Assembly: GCA_016191165.1 (NCBI GenBank)
Contig: JACPPF010000024.1
Coordinates: 1-45,723 of the forward strand
Direction: 5' to 3'
DNA from: Planctomycetota bacterium
GTDB lineage: Bacteria; Planctomycetota; Planctomycetia; Gemmatales; Gemmataceae
Length of the DNA: 45,723 nt
This document shows, one piece after another, positions 24,914-33,050 of this stretch. Positions within the stretch are counted from its first letter, which is position 1, and each line of letters begins with the position of its first letter. The notes beneath the pieces were generated by a model. The model ran no database searches. It was given only the letters and a program-made list of their open reading frames with translations, and was not told the origin of the DNA. The position numbers were made by a program, and so were the translations under genes.

Positions 24914-25723
24914 TCATTTCGCCTTCTTCCGCAACGGCAAGTCCTCGCGGATTCGTTTCACCATCTCTTCCACGTCCTTCGTTTGCAAACCGTCAGGGCT
25001 GACAGTGTAATTCGCGCGGATCTTCATGCGCTCATAAAAAAACAAAGTGAGATCGGCCTTGGCGTCGAGCTTATATTTGGCAGGGCCTTCGAGGGGATAG
25101 GAGGCCAGGATAAGGTGTTTGTATTTCTTGGCGCGGGTTGCCAATCGTTCATGCAATTCCTTGCGCTTGACCGCCTCCTGAATCGGCGCTTCCGCCAGCT
25201 TGGTCAGGCGCTTGCCGAGCTCAGCCAATTCGGCGGCCTTGCGAGCCTGATCGCGTTCATCCTCGGGCAGCGCCTCGATTCGCTTGGTTATTTCCTTGTC
25301 CTGCTCGACAAATTTCTTGATCTCCGCGCGATCAATCGTTTTCTTGACTTTTTCAACCAGCGCTTCGGCGCTATTGGCCGCGTCGCGGGCGTCGGGGCTC
25401 AAGAAAACAACCCCCACGGAGAACGCGCGGTACTCATATTCCTCGGCCAGCTCGTCAAGCTTTTGCAACAGCTCATTAAGCGACCCGTCCTTGCCGGCGG
25501 CCGGCTCCTTGGTAAACACGATCACCGCCGGATACAGCGCGAACGCCGAGACCAGACAGCGCGACCGCCCCTTGGCCGCTCCGTTGACGTTGAAGCACTC
25601 GAACGACCCCGGCATGAAATCGCCCGCTTTCGGGCCAGCCTTGGGTTTCTTTTCATCCTGGGCGACCAGCAAATCGGCGCCGAGGACAAGTGTAAAAAGG
25701 CAAAGGAAGCCTGTTCGCCACAT
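24914..25723 (-). CDS. Secreted protein of unknown function, possibly thioredoxin-like
   Basis: This 269-aa exported protein has a signal peptide (MWRTGFLCLFTLVLGADLLVAQ). The mature part starts with KAGDFMPGSFECFNVNGAAKGRSRCLVSAF and includes YPAVIVFTKEPAAGKDGSLNELLQKLDELAEEY, which resembles the peroxiredoxin-like AhpC/redoxin entry region but without a clear CxxC; the resemblance is tentative. A Lys/Glu-rich helical segment follows, probably coiled coil. The ATG at 25723 is strongly supported by GGAGGA six bases upstream; the ORF upstream of this is spurious. It is the last gene of a minus-strand series after the two protease paralogs. The function is unknown. Confidence 0.78.
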   Translation of the reverse strand: MWRTGFLCLFTLVLGADLLVAQDEKKPKAGPKAGDFMPGSFECFNVNGAAKGRSRCLVSAFALYPAVIVFTKEPAAGKDGSLNELLQKLDELAEEYEYRAFSVGVVFLSPDARDAANSAEALVEKVKKTIDRAEIKKFVEQDKEITKRIEALPEDERDQARKAAELAELGKRLTKLAEAPIQEAVKRKELHERLATRAKKYKHLILASYPLEGPAKYKLDAKADLTLFFYERMKIRANYTVSPDGLQTKDVEEMVKRIREDLPLRKKAK

Positions 25724-25850
25724 TGACGTTCCTCCACGGTGCGGACCAGCTTTCAGCATGAAGGGTTCAACGCGATCCGTCAAGAGCGAAGCGAAAATGG
25801 AAGGCCTGGAATACCGCCTTTGCCACGGAATAACCGGCCAAACGCTTCCC

Positions 25851-26687
25851 TCAAAGCCCCGCTCGAGCGGTGACCTTGAGCAGGATTTTCTTACCGTCGC
25901 GCACCACGAATGCAACCGCAGGTTGGCCGACGCGGACGTGCCCGGCGGCAATGTAGCAATCGGCCACCGTGTCGGTCCAGCGGCCATCCAGCGTCAACAG
26001 GCGATCGCCCGCCTTGAATCCAGCGATTCCCGCGGGGCTGTCAGCCAGCACTTGCTTCACGGTGACGCCTGGCTCGTCATCGTCCTTCGCCTTCTCGACG
26101 CGGATGCCAAACAATCCCGCCGGCGCCAGGATACGCGGCGCCTGACGCACCGATTTCGGCGCCAGCATCTTCTTCATCATCATCTGCATGACATCGCCCG
26201 GCACATACGTGTTCGGCTCGAACGTCATTAGTTTTTTCTCGTAGTCGATGGACATCTTGTAGCGCGAGTAAAACGTGAAGCCGATGATGCCTTCGAGAGG
26301 CCCCACCAGGCTGGCGATGGCGTTGACCGTGGGGTGATCCATGATCATCGTGGATACGTTGGTCGCCTTCAAGTCGCCGATTTCCAGGCTGTTGATGGTC
26401 GCGGCGCCGCGCGCGCCGAACAGGGGCAAGCCGCCCCCTTTGCCCTTGAGCCCCGCGGCCTTGGCGAGCTTGTTGCTTACCAGGCTATCGGGCGCTCCGG
26501 TGTCGAAAACGACGCGGAATGGCCCCTTGCCGTTCACCTTGACGTTGACCACCATGTGCTGGGTCTTGATGATCTCGAACGGCACCACGAACTTCTTGGG
26601 CGGCTGTTTTTGGTCCTGGCCCTGCGCTTGTGCGGCCGCGGGGATGAAAAAGACCGTGATGCAGAGCAACGCAAATTGGATCTTCAT
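25851..26687 (-). CDS. Secreted retropepsin-like aspartic protease with PDZ domain
   Basis: This 278-aa exported protein (signal peptide MKIQFALLCITVFFIPAAAQAQ) has a retropepsin-like domain with the single catalytic motif VVFDTGAPDSLVS (Asp in DTG) and the flap/core segment GFTFYSRYKMSIDYEKKLMTF. The C-terminal half is a PDZ domain: GVTVKQVLADSPAGIAGFKAGDRLLTLDGR. As in retroviral proteases, activity would need a dimer. It is a paralog of the next gene upstream (26779-27636), with the same order of domains but a different linker. The ATG at 26687 is chosen for the signal peptide. Substrates are unknown; protein turnover or processing outside the cytoplasm is inferred. Confidence 0.85.
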   Translation of the reverse strand: MKIQFALLCITVFFIPAAAQAQGQDQKQPPKKFVVPFEIIKTQHMVVNVKVNGKGPFRVVFDTGAPDSLVSNKLAKAAGLKGKGGGLPLFGARGAATINSLEIGDLKATNVSTMIMDHPTVNAIASLVGPLEGIIGFTFYSRYKMSIDYEKKLMTFEPNTYVPGDVMQMMMKKMLAPKSVRQAPRILAPAGLFGIRVEKAKDDDEPGVTVKQVLADSPAGIAGFKAGDRLLTLDGRWTDTVADCYIAAGHVRVGQPAVAFVVRDGKKILLKVTARAGL

Positions 26688-26740
26688 GAGCACATCCGAA
26701 AAAAAACCTTGTGAACCGCTCGGTTGTTTGATTGCGCCAA

Positions 26741-26769
26741 CCCAGGGGTTCGCTGCGCTCACCCCTGGG
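26741..26769. terminator. CCCAGGGG hairpin between protease paralogs
   Basis: CCCAGGGGT pairs with ACCCCTGGG around TCGCTGCGCTC. It is one of three near-identical hairpins (6032-6060, 42107-42135), each placed between genes. No U-tract is seen. Confidence 0.45.
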
Positions 26770-26778
26770 CTTGAAAAC

Positions 26779-27636
26779 TCAAAACCCGTCGTCGGCGGTG
26801 ATGGTGATGTCCTGCGACTTTTTGCCACGCTCAATCGTGAGCGTCAGCGTCTTGCCCGCCGTGATCTTGCTTGCGCGTTCGAGAACCTGAGCGATGCTGC
26901 CGACTTCGTTGTCGGCCGTGTTGGTGATGCGATCTCCCTTCTTGAGCCCCGCCTTCGCGGCCGGGCTGTCGGCAAGAACCCGGGCCACGATCACTTGCTT
27001 GTTGCGCATCTCCATCTCAAAGCCAAAAAAGCCACGAGGCTGCGGGGGCGGGGGCGGACCGAGGCCCGCGAAAAAGGTCAGGATGCGGACCAGCGATACC
27101 ATCATGTCCATGCCGCCTGTCGCGGCCTTGGCGCCCTTCAAGCGTACGGGCGGCAGCGGTTCGGTCCTGAGCGGCGTCCATAGCATTTGCTTTTCGGTGT
27201 AGTCGAAATGCATCTTGTACTTGGCGAGCACGGTGTAGCCCATGAGTCCATGCAGCTCGACGCCGGCCAGGCCCATGCCGTTCATGCCCTCGATCTGGAA
27301 CGGCGTCTCGACCCGCGCCTTGACTTTCTTCAACTCCAGGCCGCCCTCCATGTGGAGCGAATCGAGGATGGCCCAGCCCTTCTCCGTCTTCAGGCCAATC
27401 TTCTTGCCCACCGGTTCCGCGATCAGAAACACCGGGCAACCGGTATCGACGATGAAGTTGAACGGCCCCTTGCCGTTGATTTTGACGCGCACCAGCGTAT
27501 GGTGCGTATCGGTGAGGCGAAATGGAACCAGACGCGGTTTGGCGTCGAATGTTTTGGCCGACTTTTTCGTGTCCCCGGCGAACGCCAGCGACGGCACGAG
27601 CAAAACCAGGCCAATCCCAAGCCAGCGCAGTCTCAT
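26779..27636 (-). CDS. Secreted retropepsin-like aspartic protease with PDZ domain, paralog
   Basis: This 285-aa exported protein (signal peptide MRLRWLGIGLVLLVPSLAFA) has the same layout as its downstream paralog: VRVKINGKGPFNFIVDTGCPVFLI with the catalytic Asp in VDTG, YTVLAKYKMHFDYTEKQMLW, and a PDZ domain (RVLADSPAAKAGLKKGDRITNTADNEVGSI). A proline-rich hinge (GLGPPPPPQPRG) separates the two domains. VKING/VKVNGKGPF is nearly identical in both paralogs, pointing to duplication. It lies between the monooxygenase fusion upstream and its paralog downstream. An extracytoplasmic protease role is inferred from family membership. Confidence 0.85.
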   Translation of the reverse strand: MRLRWLGIGLVLLVPSLAFAGDTKKSAKTFDAKPRLVPFRLTDTHHTLVRVKINGKGPFNFIVDTGCPVFLIAEPVGKKIGLKTEKGWAILDSLHMEGGLELKKVKARVETPFQIEGMNGMGLAGVELHGLMGYTVLAKYKMHFDYTEKQMLWTPLRTEPLPPVRLKGAKAATGGMDMMVSLVRILTFFAGLGPPPPPQPRGFFGFEMEMRNKQVIVARVLADSPAAKAGLKKGDRITNTADNEVGSIAQVLERASKITAGKTLTLTIERGKKSQDITITADDGF

Positions 27637-27731
27637 ATTGATTGCTCCAGGGCGGCTAAGCGAATGTTGCTAGGCATTGTACATGGTATTCGCCAAGTGT
27701 TCATTAACCACGCCGTAAAAAAACCCCATTT

Positions 27732-27811
27732 GTTTAGCCGCGACCCGAAGGGGAGCGCGGTCGTGACGAAGTCTTATTCTGCTTGCGCTCCCCTTCGGGT
27801 CGCAGCTAAAC
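27732..27811. repeat. 80-bp near-perfect palindrome
   Basis: Two 27-nt arms (27732-27758 and 27785-27811) agree at 26 positions. They contain GTTTAGC, GCGACCCGAAGGGGAGCGC and the inverse. A degenerate relative is seen at 16500-16585 upstream of the TANGO2-family gene (GCGACGCGAAGGGGAGCGC...GCGCTCCCCATCGGGTCGC). It separates the monooxygenase fusion gene from the protease genes. Confidence 0.75.
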
Positions 27812-27821
27812 GTGTCAAAAG

Positions 27822-29741
27822 CTACTTCTTGCTCGGTGGTCCCAACGGCGACACGGGTAGAACGCGCAAGCGCGATTGCGAAAAACCGCCCAGGAAGACG
27901 AAGCACATCTCGTTCGTCGTTTGCTCGCCCAGCGTCACGCGGCGCGGCGGGCTGAACGGGTTCAGCGGGTTTTTGGCGCTATTGTCGAAATGAGCGTCAA
28001 CGTGAAACTTCGTCCCCGCCTTCACCTGGATCGGCTCCTTGAGGAAATACATCTCCTGCCAGTTGTAATCCCACTTCTTCACCGCGAAGAGCGTTTGCTC
28101 CTTCCCGCCTGGCGGCGTCATCGTCAGCTTGATGTCCTTGCCCAGCAGGTGCATGTGCGGCATTAGTGTGAGCAGTGTGAAATCCTGCATCGCCCAGGCA
28201 TCGCCATCGAGCGGATAGTTTTCTTTACCTGGCGGTATTGCAAACAGGAACCGGAACGGCCCACGACCCGAACCGCCGGTCACCGCGCTGGCCTGGTACG
28301 GATGCCCGATTTTTTTCTTGGCGAAATAAATGCCAATGCGCGTGCGGTCCTTCTCCGCCCGGCCGTTGCGGTGGTAGTGGATTTGCATGACGACATCCGA
28401 TTTCTTCGGCAAGAAGAAACCGACGCCGTCGGGCATGAAGCGCGGTTGAATGCCAGGCGCCCAGCCCATCAGCCCGCCCTTGGGGAGGAAGCCCACACCC
28501 ATCGTTCGCGAGTAGCCGGGGCCCTTGTCGAATTTGGAGGGCAGTCCTGTATGTTCATCGAGGACGGGGTTTTTCTTTTCGCGATCCTGGGCGTCTTTTT
28601 CCAGTTTGCGGGCGGCGCCAGTGGTATCGATGAAGAGCAGCAGGTGATGCACGATCTGCGGGTTCCCAGGCCGAAGTTCGACGGCAGAAACGTATTTGTC
28701 CTCGGCAAGGTTGGTTGGCATGACGAAGCAGCGGAAGACGTCCCGCCCGCTGGGGCCGAGGAGGTAATCGTCACTCGGCGTGAGGATCAAGTCGGGCGTC
28801 CCGAGTTGCCAACCCTTGGGAAATTCCCGTGGCTTCGGCGCATCCTTCGGATCGCCCGCCGGCGTGCCGTGGTCGGCCCAGTGAGCGAGCGTGTTGATCT
28901 CCTGTTCCGTCATGCGGCGTTCGTTGTGAAATGCGACTCCCTCGGCGATCTTCCACGGCGGCATGTCGCGGCTTTGCGTGTAGGCCTTGATGTCCTGCGC
29001 CCAGTTGACCGCCTGCTTGTACGTCATCAGCGAAAAGGGCCCGACTTCGCCGGGGCGGTGGCATTCCTGGCAGCGATTTTGCAAGATTGGCTGCACGTCG
29101 CGATAATAGGTAAATTTACCAGTCTTGGCGAGGGGCCGTTCGTCGCGCACGATCATGCAGCCGATGGCGGTGGTCGCGCTGCCGGACACCGGGCGGCCCG
29201 TCACGAGTTCCGCCAGGGTTTGCCTCAGGTTGTGTTCGGTGACGTCCTTGTGTTTCTTGAGCCGTTCGGAATACATGTTGTCGATCCGCCCGCGGTAGCG
29301 AAGCACGAAGTTCCCGTCAAGGACAAATACCTCGGGCGTGCGATCGGCTTGCAGGGCATGGGCGGCACGCAGGCGTTCGTCCTTGAAAGCGGGGAAGGTC
29401 AGGTTGAACTTCTTGGCGTATCGGGCGACATCGGCAGGCGTGTCATCCTCGTTCACCGTCAAACCCCAGAGCGTGACGCCAAACTTGCCGAACTCGTCCT
29501 GAATCTCCGAAAGAGGTGCGGCATAACTGTTCGACACGGGACACTCGAACGACAAGAAGACCAGGGCGATGGCTTTCTTGTCCTTCAACTCGTAAAGGCG
29601 GTACGCTTTGCCCTTCTCGTCCTTGAAGGTCAGGTTCGGAATCTTTTCGCCCAACTTCGCCTCGGATGGCCTGGCCTGGGCAAACACCGAACCCGTCCAA
29701 GTTGCCGCGAGGGTCAGAGCAATCAACACTTCAATACGCAT
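27822..29741 (-). CDS. Redoxin / c-type cytochrome / copper monooxygenase-like fusion
   Basis: This 639-aa exported protein (signal peptide MRIEVLIALTLAATWTGSVFA) has three domains. Residues 25-185 are a redoxin (AhpC/TSA-like) domain with a single peroxidatic-type Cys in ECPVSN (C67). Residues about 212-295 form a cytochrome-like domain with CQECH (224-228) and DMPPW, a possible axial Met (M260). Residues 315-620 resemble the copper type II ascorbate-dependent monooxygenases (PHM/DBM family), with every metal motif: HH (365-366), IHYH (H455, H457), HMH (529, 531) and NEMC (M612). The protein may oxidise a carbon substrate outside the cytoplasm using electrons through the haem; this is inference. 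Downstream lie the two retropepsin-PDZ genes. Confidence 0.88.
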   Translation of the reverse strand: MRIEVLIALTLAATWTGSVFAQARPSEAKLGEKIPNLTFKDEKGKAYRLYELKDKKAIALVFLSFECPVSNSYAAPLSEIQDEFGKFGVTLWGLTVNEDDTPADVARYAKKFNLTFPAFKDERLRAAHALQADRTPEVFVLDGNFVLRYRGRIDNMYSERLKKHKDVTEHNLRQTLAELVTGRPVSGSATTAIGCMIVRDERPLAKTGKFTYYRDVQPILQNRCQECHRPGEVGPFSLMTYKQAVNWAQDIKAYTQSRDMPPWKIAEGVAFHNERRMTEQEINTLAHWADHGTPAGDPKDAPKPREFPKGWQLGTPDLILTPSDDYLLGPSGRDVFRCFVMPTNLAEDKYVSAVELRPGNPQIVHHLLLFIDTTGAARKLEKDAQDREKKNPVLDEHTGLPSKFDKGPGYSRTMGVGFLPKGGLMGWAPGIQPRFMPDGVGFFLPKKSDVVMQIHYHRNGRAEKDRTRIGIYFAKKKIGHPYQASAVTGGSGRGPFRFLFAIPPGKENYPLDGDAWAMQDFTLLTLMPHMHLLGKDIKLTMTPPGGKEQTLFAVKKWDYNWQEMYFLKEPIQVKAGTKFHVDAHFDNSAKNPLNPFSPPRRVTLGEQTTNEMCFVFLGGFSQSRLRVLPVSPLGPPSKK

Positions 29742-29882
29742 GGTCGGATCTCACGAAAACAGTTGAACGCCTGGCATCTTATCAAGTCGGACGAGGGTGA
29801 TACCAGGTCGGTTGTCGAAAGGTTTCAGCCCGACGGCGCGCGGAGCGAATTTTCAACGTCCGTCGGCAACACGCGCTGGCAG

Positions 29883-30413
29883 TCAAAAACCCGCCCCGCG
29901 GGAGTCCGTCGACGTTTGGCGCGGCGGGATCGGGTCCAGCGTGAGAGCGCTGCCAAGCAGCAACATGCGCACAAATGGATTCGCGGGCGTTCCCTCCATG
30001 AATTTGAGTTCGAGCGACGCGTCGGCGTTGGGGGCGAAGCTGGCGAGCATTTCCCTGTTTCCCCCGACGACGCCATGGGGATTCCTCTGAATCACGCCCA
30101 CGAAATCGTTTGCCCCGGTTACGATGGTTTTCGTATATAGCGTGCCGACATGCCGATCCTCGGAATCGTAAACGTCCCAGCTGCGCGAGAAACTCCAGGA
30201 GCGCGTCAGGGACAAGAGGTGCGAGCCGTCAGGCGTCTCGTGGACATCCAGACGCGATCGCCGCAACCACGACAGCCACGACCCAGCGCGATCGCCGCTT
30301 AATTCCACGTGGCCCAGCAACCGGCCATGTCCGTCGGTGATGCGGCGCATCCATTTGGCAACACCGTCCGCCTTCGCCCAAGGGTTGATCAACAGGGTGG
30401 AATGTTCGAGCAT
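29883..30413 (-). CDS. LURP-one/scramblase-like (Tubby C-like) protein
   Basis: This 176-aa soluble protein shows the LURP-one-related pattern: GRLLGHVELSGDRAGSW..., then SWDVYDSEDRHVGTLYTK, and a segment GVIQRNPHGVVGGNREMLASF, all beta-rich and reminiscent of the phospholipid-scramblase/Tubby C-terminal fold. No signal peptide or membrane segment is visible; the sequence begins MLEHSTLLINPWAK. It is the first gene of the minus-strand group and is 141 bp upstream of the monooxygenase fusion. Membrane-lipid or nucleic-acid binding is a family possibility only. Fold assignment is by eye and moderately confident. Confidence 0.6.
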   Translation of the reverse strand: MLEHSTLLINPWAKADGVAKWMRRITDGHGRLLGHVELSGDRAGSWLSWLRRSRLDVHETPDGSHLLSLTRSWSFSRSWDVYDSEDRHVGTLYTKTIVTGANDFVGVIQRNPHGVVGGNREMLASFAPNADASLELKFMEGTPANPFVRMLLLGSALTLDPIPPRQTSTDSRGAGF

Positions 30414-30542
30414 GAAACCGATTCCAGGGTCCGGAGTTTGTTGCCTAAATTTTACAGTTCAAACGGCTTGCTCGTCTCCTATCGGTAAGCTAGAGTTTTT
30501 TCGGAACAGAAACGAGGCACCCCGTCCGAGAGAAACCACACC

Positions 30543-30716
30543 ATGAGCGTTGTCGTCTGCGCTGCATCGGCTTTGTCCGTTGCGTTCGTCTTTTATTCCT
30601 GGCGTTCTTATCGGCAAAAAATTGTGGAGCGCGAGAAGCGGTTGCGCGAGCGCGTCACCTACATGCTGTGGGTGATGGCGAAGGGCATGCGCGACGAATC
30701 GGAGTTCGCCGCGTGA
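30543..30716 (+). CDS. 57-aa membrane microprotein
   Basis: This short ORF (below the usual size cut-off) encodes [20 protein letters not shown], one membrane helix, followed by a basic, helical cytoplasmic part ([20 protein letters not shown]) and an [17 protein letters not shown] tail. Codon use looks like its neighbours. It starts right after CGAGAGAAACCACACC (weak GAGAG as ribosome site) and precedes the palindrome and hisF. It could be a regulatory or assembly microprotein; that is inference and its existence as a gene is not certain. Confidence 0.5.
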   Translation: MSVVVCAASALSVAFVFYSWRSYRQKIVEREKRLRERVTYMLWVMAKGMRDESEFAA

Positions 30717-30752
30717 AGCCCGCGTGGTCCGATTTCAAGCCTCGAACACATT

Positions 30753-30815
30753 TTGTGGTACACGATTCCAATCGTGTGGTTAGAGTAATCACAGGATTGG
30801 AATCGTGTGCCACAA
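30753..30815. repeat. 63-bp palindrome upstream of hisF
   Basis: The arms 30753-30773 and 30795-30815 are inverted, with one mismatch in 21. Each contains ACACGATTCCAATC or its inverse. The left arm also holds a smaller palindrome CACGATT-CC-AATCGTG (30761-30776). Confidence 0.75.
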
Positions 30816-30894
30816 GGAATTGCTTGGCCGTTGCCCTGAACATGCTGAACGAAGGTCGGCGGGAATTCCGTCGGCCTTCGTGTTTGCGCGCGCA

Positions 30895-30922
30895 TTGGCG
30901 CCCTGGTACAAATGAGTATAAT
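30895..30922 (+). promoter_or_regulatory. Predicted sigma-70 promoter of hisF
   Basis: TTGGCG (30895-30900) and a perfect TATAAT (30917-30922) are 16 bases apart and lie 36 bases upstream of the TTG start. Confidence 0.5.
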
Positions 30923-30958
30923 TGCCCCTATCGCGTCGCATACCTGAAAGGCGGATCG

Positions 30959-31729
30959 TTGCTCACCAAACGTATCATCCCGTGTCTCGACGTCGATCGT
31001 GGCCGCGTCGTCAAGGGGGTCAATTTCCTGAATCTGCGCGACGCCGGCGATCCGGTCGAGGTGGCGCGGCGTTACGAGGCGGACGGCGCCGACGAGCTGG
31101 TGTTTCTCGACATCAGCGCCAGCCACGAAGGTCGAGCGATCATGCTCGACGTCGTGCGGCGCGTATCGGAAGAGATATTCATGCCGTTCACGGTGGGGGG
31201 CGGTATCCGTACCCTGGACGATGCGACCCGATTGATTCAGGCCGGCGCGGAGAAAGTAAGCATCAATTCCGCGGCGGTGCGCGATCCCGACCTGGTAGCG
31301 CGGGTCGCGGGCAAATTTGGTAGCTGCGCGACGGTCGTGAATATCGATCCGCGCCGGGTGCAACGGGATGGGCGCGTCGTCTGGGAGGTTCACGTCAACG
31401 GCGGGCGCGTGCCGACCGGCCTGGAGGCCGTCGCGTGGGCGCGGCGCGTTGAGGAACTTGGCGCCGGCGAGATCGTGTTGACGTCGATGGATGCCGACGG
31501 GACGAAAGCGGGGTACGATCTGGAAATGACGCGTGCGGTCGCCGACGCGGTCTCGGTCCCCGTCGTGGCCAGTGGCGGCGCGGGCTCGCCGGCGCACCTG
31601 CTTGAAGTGTTCACCGCCGGGCTGGCCGACGCCGCCTTGGCTGCCAGTATTTTCCACTACAATGAATTTGGCATCCGCGCGACGAAGCAATATCTTCACG
31701 ACCGCGGTGTGCCGGTGCGCATGGCCTGA
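30959..31729 (+). CDS. hisF: Imidazole glycerol phosphate synthase subunit HisF
   Basis: This 256-aa protein is the cyclase subunit of histidine biosynthesis, which uses ammonia from HisH to convert PRFAR to imidazole glycerol phosphate and AICAR. It is a TIM-barrel protein of typical length. The catalytic residues fall exactly where expected: D11 in IIPCLDVD and D130 in VVNID; GGGI in [13 protein letters not shown] and [15 protein letters not shown] form the phosphate-binding loops. The TTG start at 30959, preceded by AAAGG, puts these residues in canonical register, so it is preferred to the upstream open frame. hisH and other his genes are not adjacent; pilT follows 47 bp later. Confidence 0.96.
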   Translation: MLTKRIIPCLDVDRGRVVKGVNFLNLRDAGDPVEVARRYEADGADELVFLDISASHEGRAIMLDVVRRVSEEIFMPFTVGGGIRTLDDATRLIQAGAEKVSINSAAVRDPDLVARVAGKFGSCATVVNIDPRRVQRDGRVVWEVHVNGGRVPTGLEAVAWARRVEELGAGEIVLTSMDADGTKAGYDLEMTRAVADAVSVPVVASGGAGSPAHLLEVFTAGLADAALAASIFHYNEFGIRATKQYLHDRGVPVRMA

Positions 31730-31776
31730 CGTCGTGATCGACGTATCAAGATCATCCTGCGAGGAGGAGTTTGCAT

Positions 31777-32967
31777 ATGTCTGCCCCCCAAGCCGCGGTT
31801 GGCAACGGCAGCCCGCCAAAAATCGAGGCCGAGGTTCCCCTGCCTGAATTGAAGGCGCCAGCCGAGCCCAAGAAGGAACCGGAGGCCAACAAGCTTTTTC
31901 GCATGGTCATGAAGCTGGAGGCCTCCGACTTGCACCTCAAGGTCGGCCAGCCCCCCATGATGCGTCTGCGCGGCGACATTCGCCGTACGGAAATGCGCCC
32001 CTTGACGCAAGAAGACATGGAGCGGCTGATGTACCCGCTTCTGAATCCGCGCCTGCGGCAAATCCTCGACGACGAGGGGGGCGTCGATTTTTCTTACGTC
32101 GTCGGCCAGGATGAGTGCCGGTTTCGCGTCAGTTTGTTCAAGCAGCGCGGCCGGTTGTCGCTGGTGTCGCGGCGCGTCAACAATGTGATCCCGAGCTTTG
32201 AAAAGCTGGGCCTGCCGCCGATCATCGAAAGCCTGTGCAAATTCCCGGAAGGCCTGGTCATTCTGGCAGGCGTGACGGGTAGCGGTAAGAGCACGACCAT
32301 CGCCTCGATGCTCGATTACGTCAACGCGCGCGAGCCATTGCACATCCTCACGGTTGAAGATCCGATCGAGTTCGTTTTCACCGATCGCATGTCGTACATC
32401 AATCAGCGCGAGATCGGCCTCGATTCGCGCGACTGGCACAAGGCCCTGAAGGATGCCGTCCGCCAAGACCCCGATGTCATCCTGGTCGGCGAGTTGCGCG
32501 ATATTGAAACCTTCGAGGCGGCCGTCCACTCCGCGGAGACGGGCCACCTGGTGTTCGGCACCATCCATGCGTCCAGCGCGTCCACGACCATCAACCGCAT
32601 CATGGATCTCTTTCCTCCAGAGAAACACCCGGCCATTCGCGCCGCCCTCGCAAACAATCTCAAGGCGGTGGTCGCTCAGAAACTCATCAAGAGCATCAAA
32701 CCAGGCGTATCGCGCGTGCCGACGAACGAGGTGATGATCGTCAATGCCATGATCAAGAAGCTGATCCAGGAAGGCGAAGACAAGAAAATCCCCGACGCCA
32801 TCCGCATTGGTTTTCAGGAGGGCATGGTTGACTTCAACGAAAACCTGCGCCAGCTTTGCGAGCGAAATGACATCGCCAAGGAGACTGCCCTGGAGTTCTC
32901 GCCCAACCCCGATCAGTTGAAGATGATGCTCAAGGGCATCCGGGTCTCGGCGCCAGGCATTCTGTGA
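31777..32967 (+). CDS. pilT: Type IV pilus retraction ATPase PilT
   Basis: This 396-aa secretion ATPase is PilT-like and powers type IV pilus retraction. Walker A is GVTGSGKST (165-173). An Asp box (HILTVEDPIEFVF), a Walker B motif (DPDVILVGELRD) and a His box (ETGHLVFGTIHASSAS) follow. The C-terminus GIRVSAPG lies after an NLRQLCERNDIAKE segment typical of PilT. The proline-rich N-terminus (residues 1-38) is longer than in Pseudomonas PilT. The ATG at 31777 is supported by GAGGAGG nine bases upstream. The next gene is a PilB/GspE-type ATPase, so the pair may drive a pilus or secretion machine; no pilin or PilC-like gene is seen here. Confidence 0.94.
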   Translation: MSAPQAAVGNGSPPKIEAEVPLPELKAPAEPKKEPEANKLFRMVMKLEASDLHLKVGQPPMMRLRGDIRRTEMRPLTQEDMERLMYPLLNPRLRQILDDEGGVDFSYVVGQDECRFRVSLFKQRGRLSLVSRRVNNVIPSFEKLGLPPIIESLCKFPEGLVILAGVTGSGKSTTIASMLDYVNAREPLHILTVEDPIEFVFTDRMSYINQREIGLDSRDWHKALKDAVRQDPDVILVGELRDIETFEAAVHSAETGHLVFGTIHASSASTTINRIMDLFPPEKHPAIRAALANNLKAVVAQKLIKSIKPGVSRVPTNEVMIVNAMIKKLIQEGEDKKIPDAIRIGFQEGMVDFNENLRQLCERNDIAKETALEFSPNPDQLKMMLKGIRVSAPGIL

Positions 32968-33050
32968 TCCCCCCCGAACGCCGCTTTCGGCTTAGCGTTC
33001 GCGCGGCCGAAAAAGGAACGCTACTCCGCGAACGGCCGACCCTCCCCACC

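Noticed and set aside
28302-30140. 612-aa plus-strand ORF antisense to the monooxygenase fusion
   Set aside because: Shadow of a clear gene on the other strand: it has no motifs, while the minus frame carries a signal peptide and all metal ligands.
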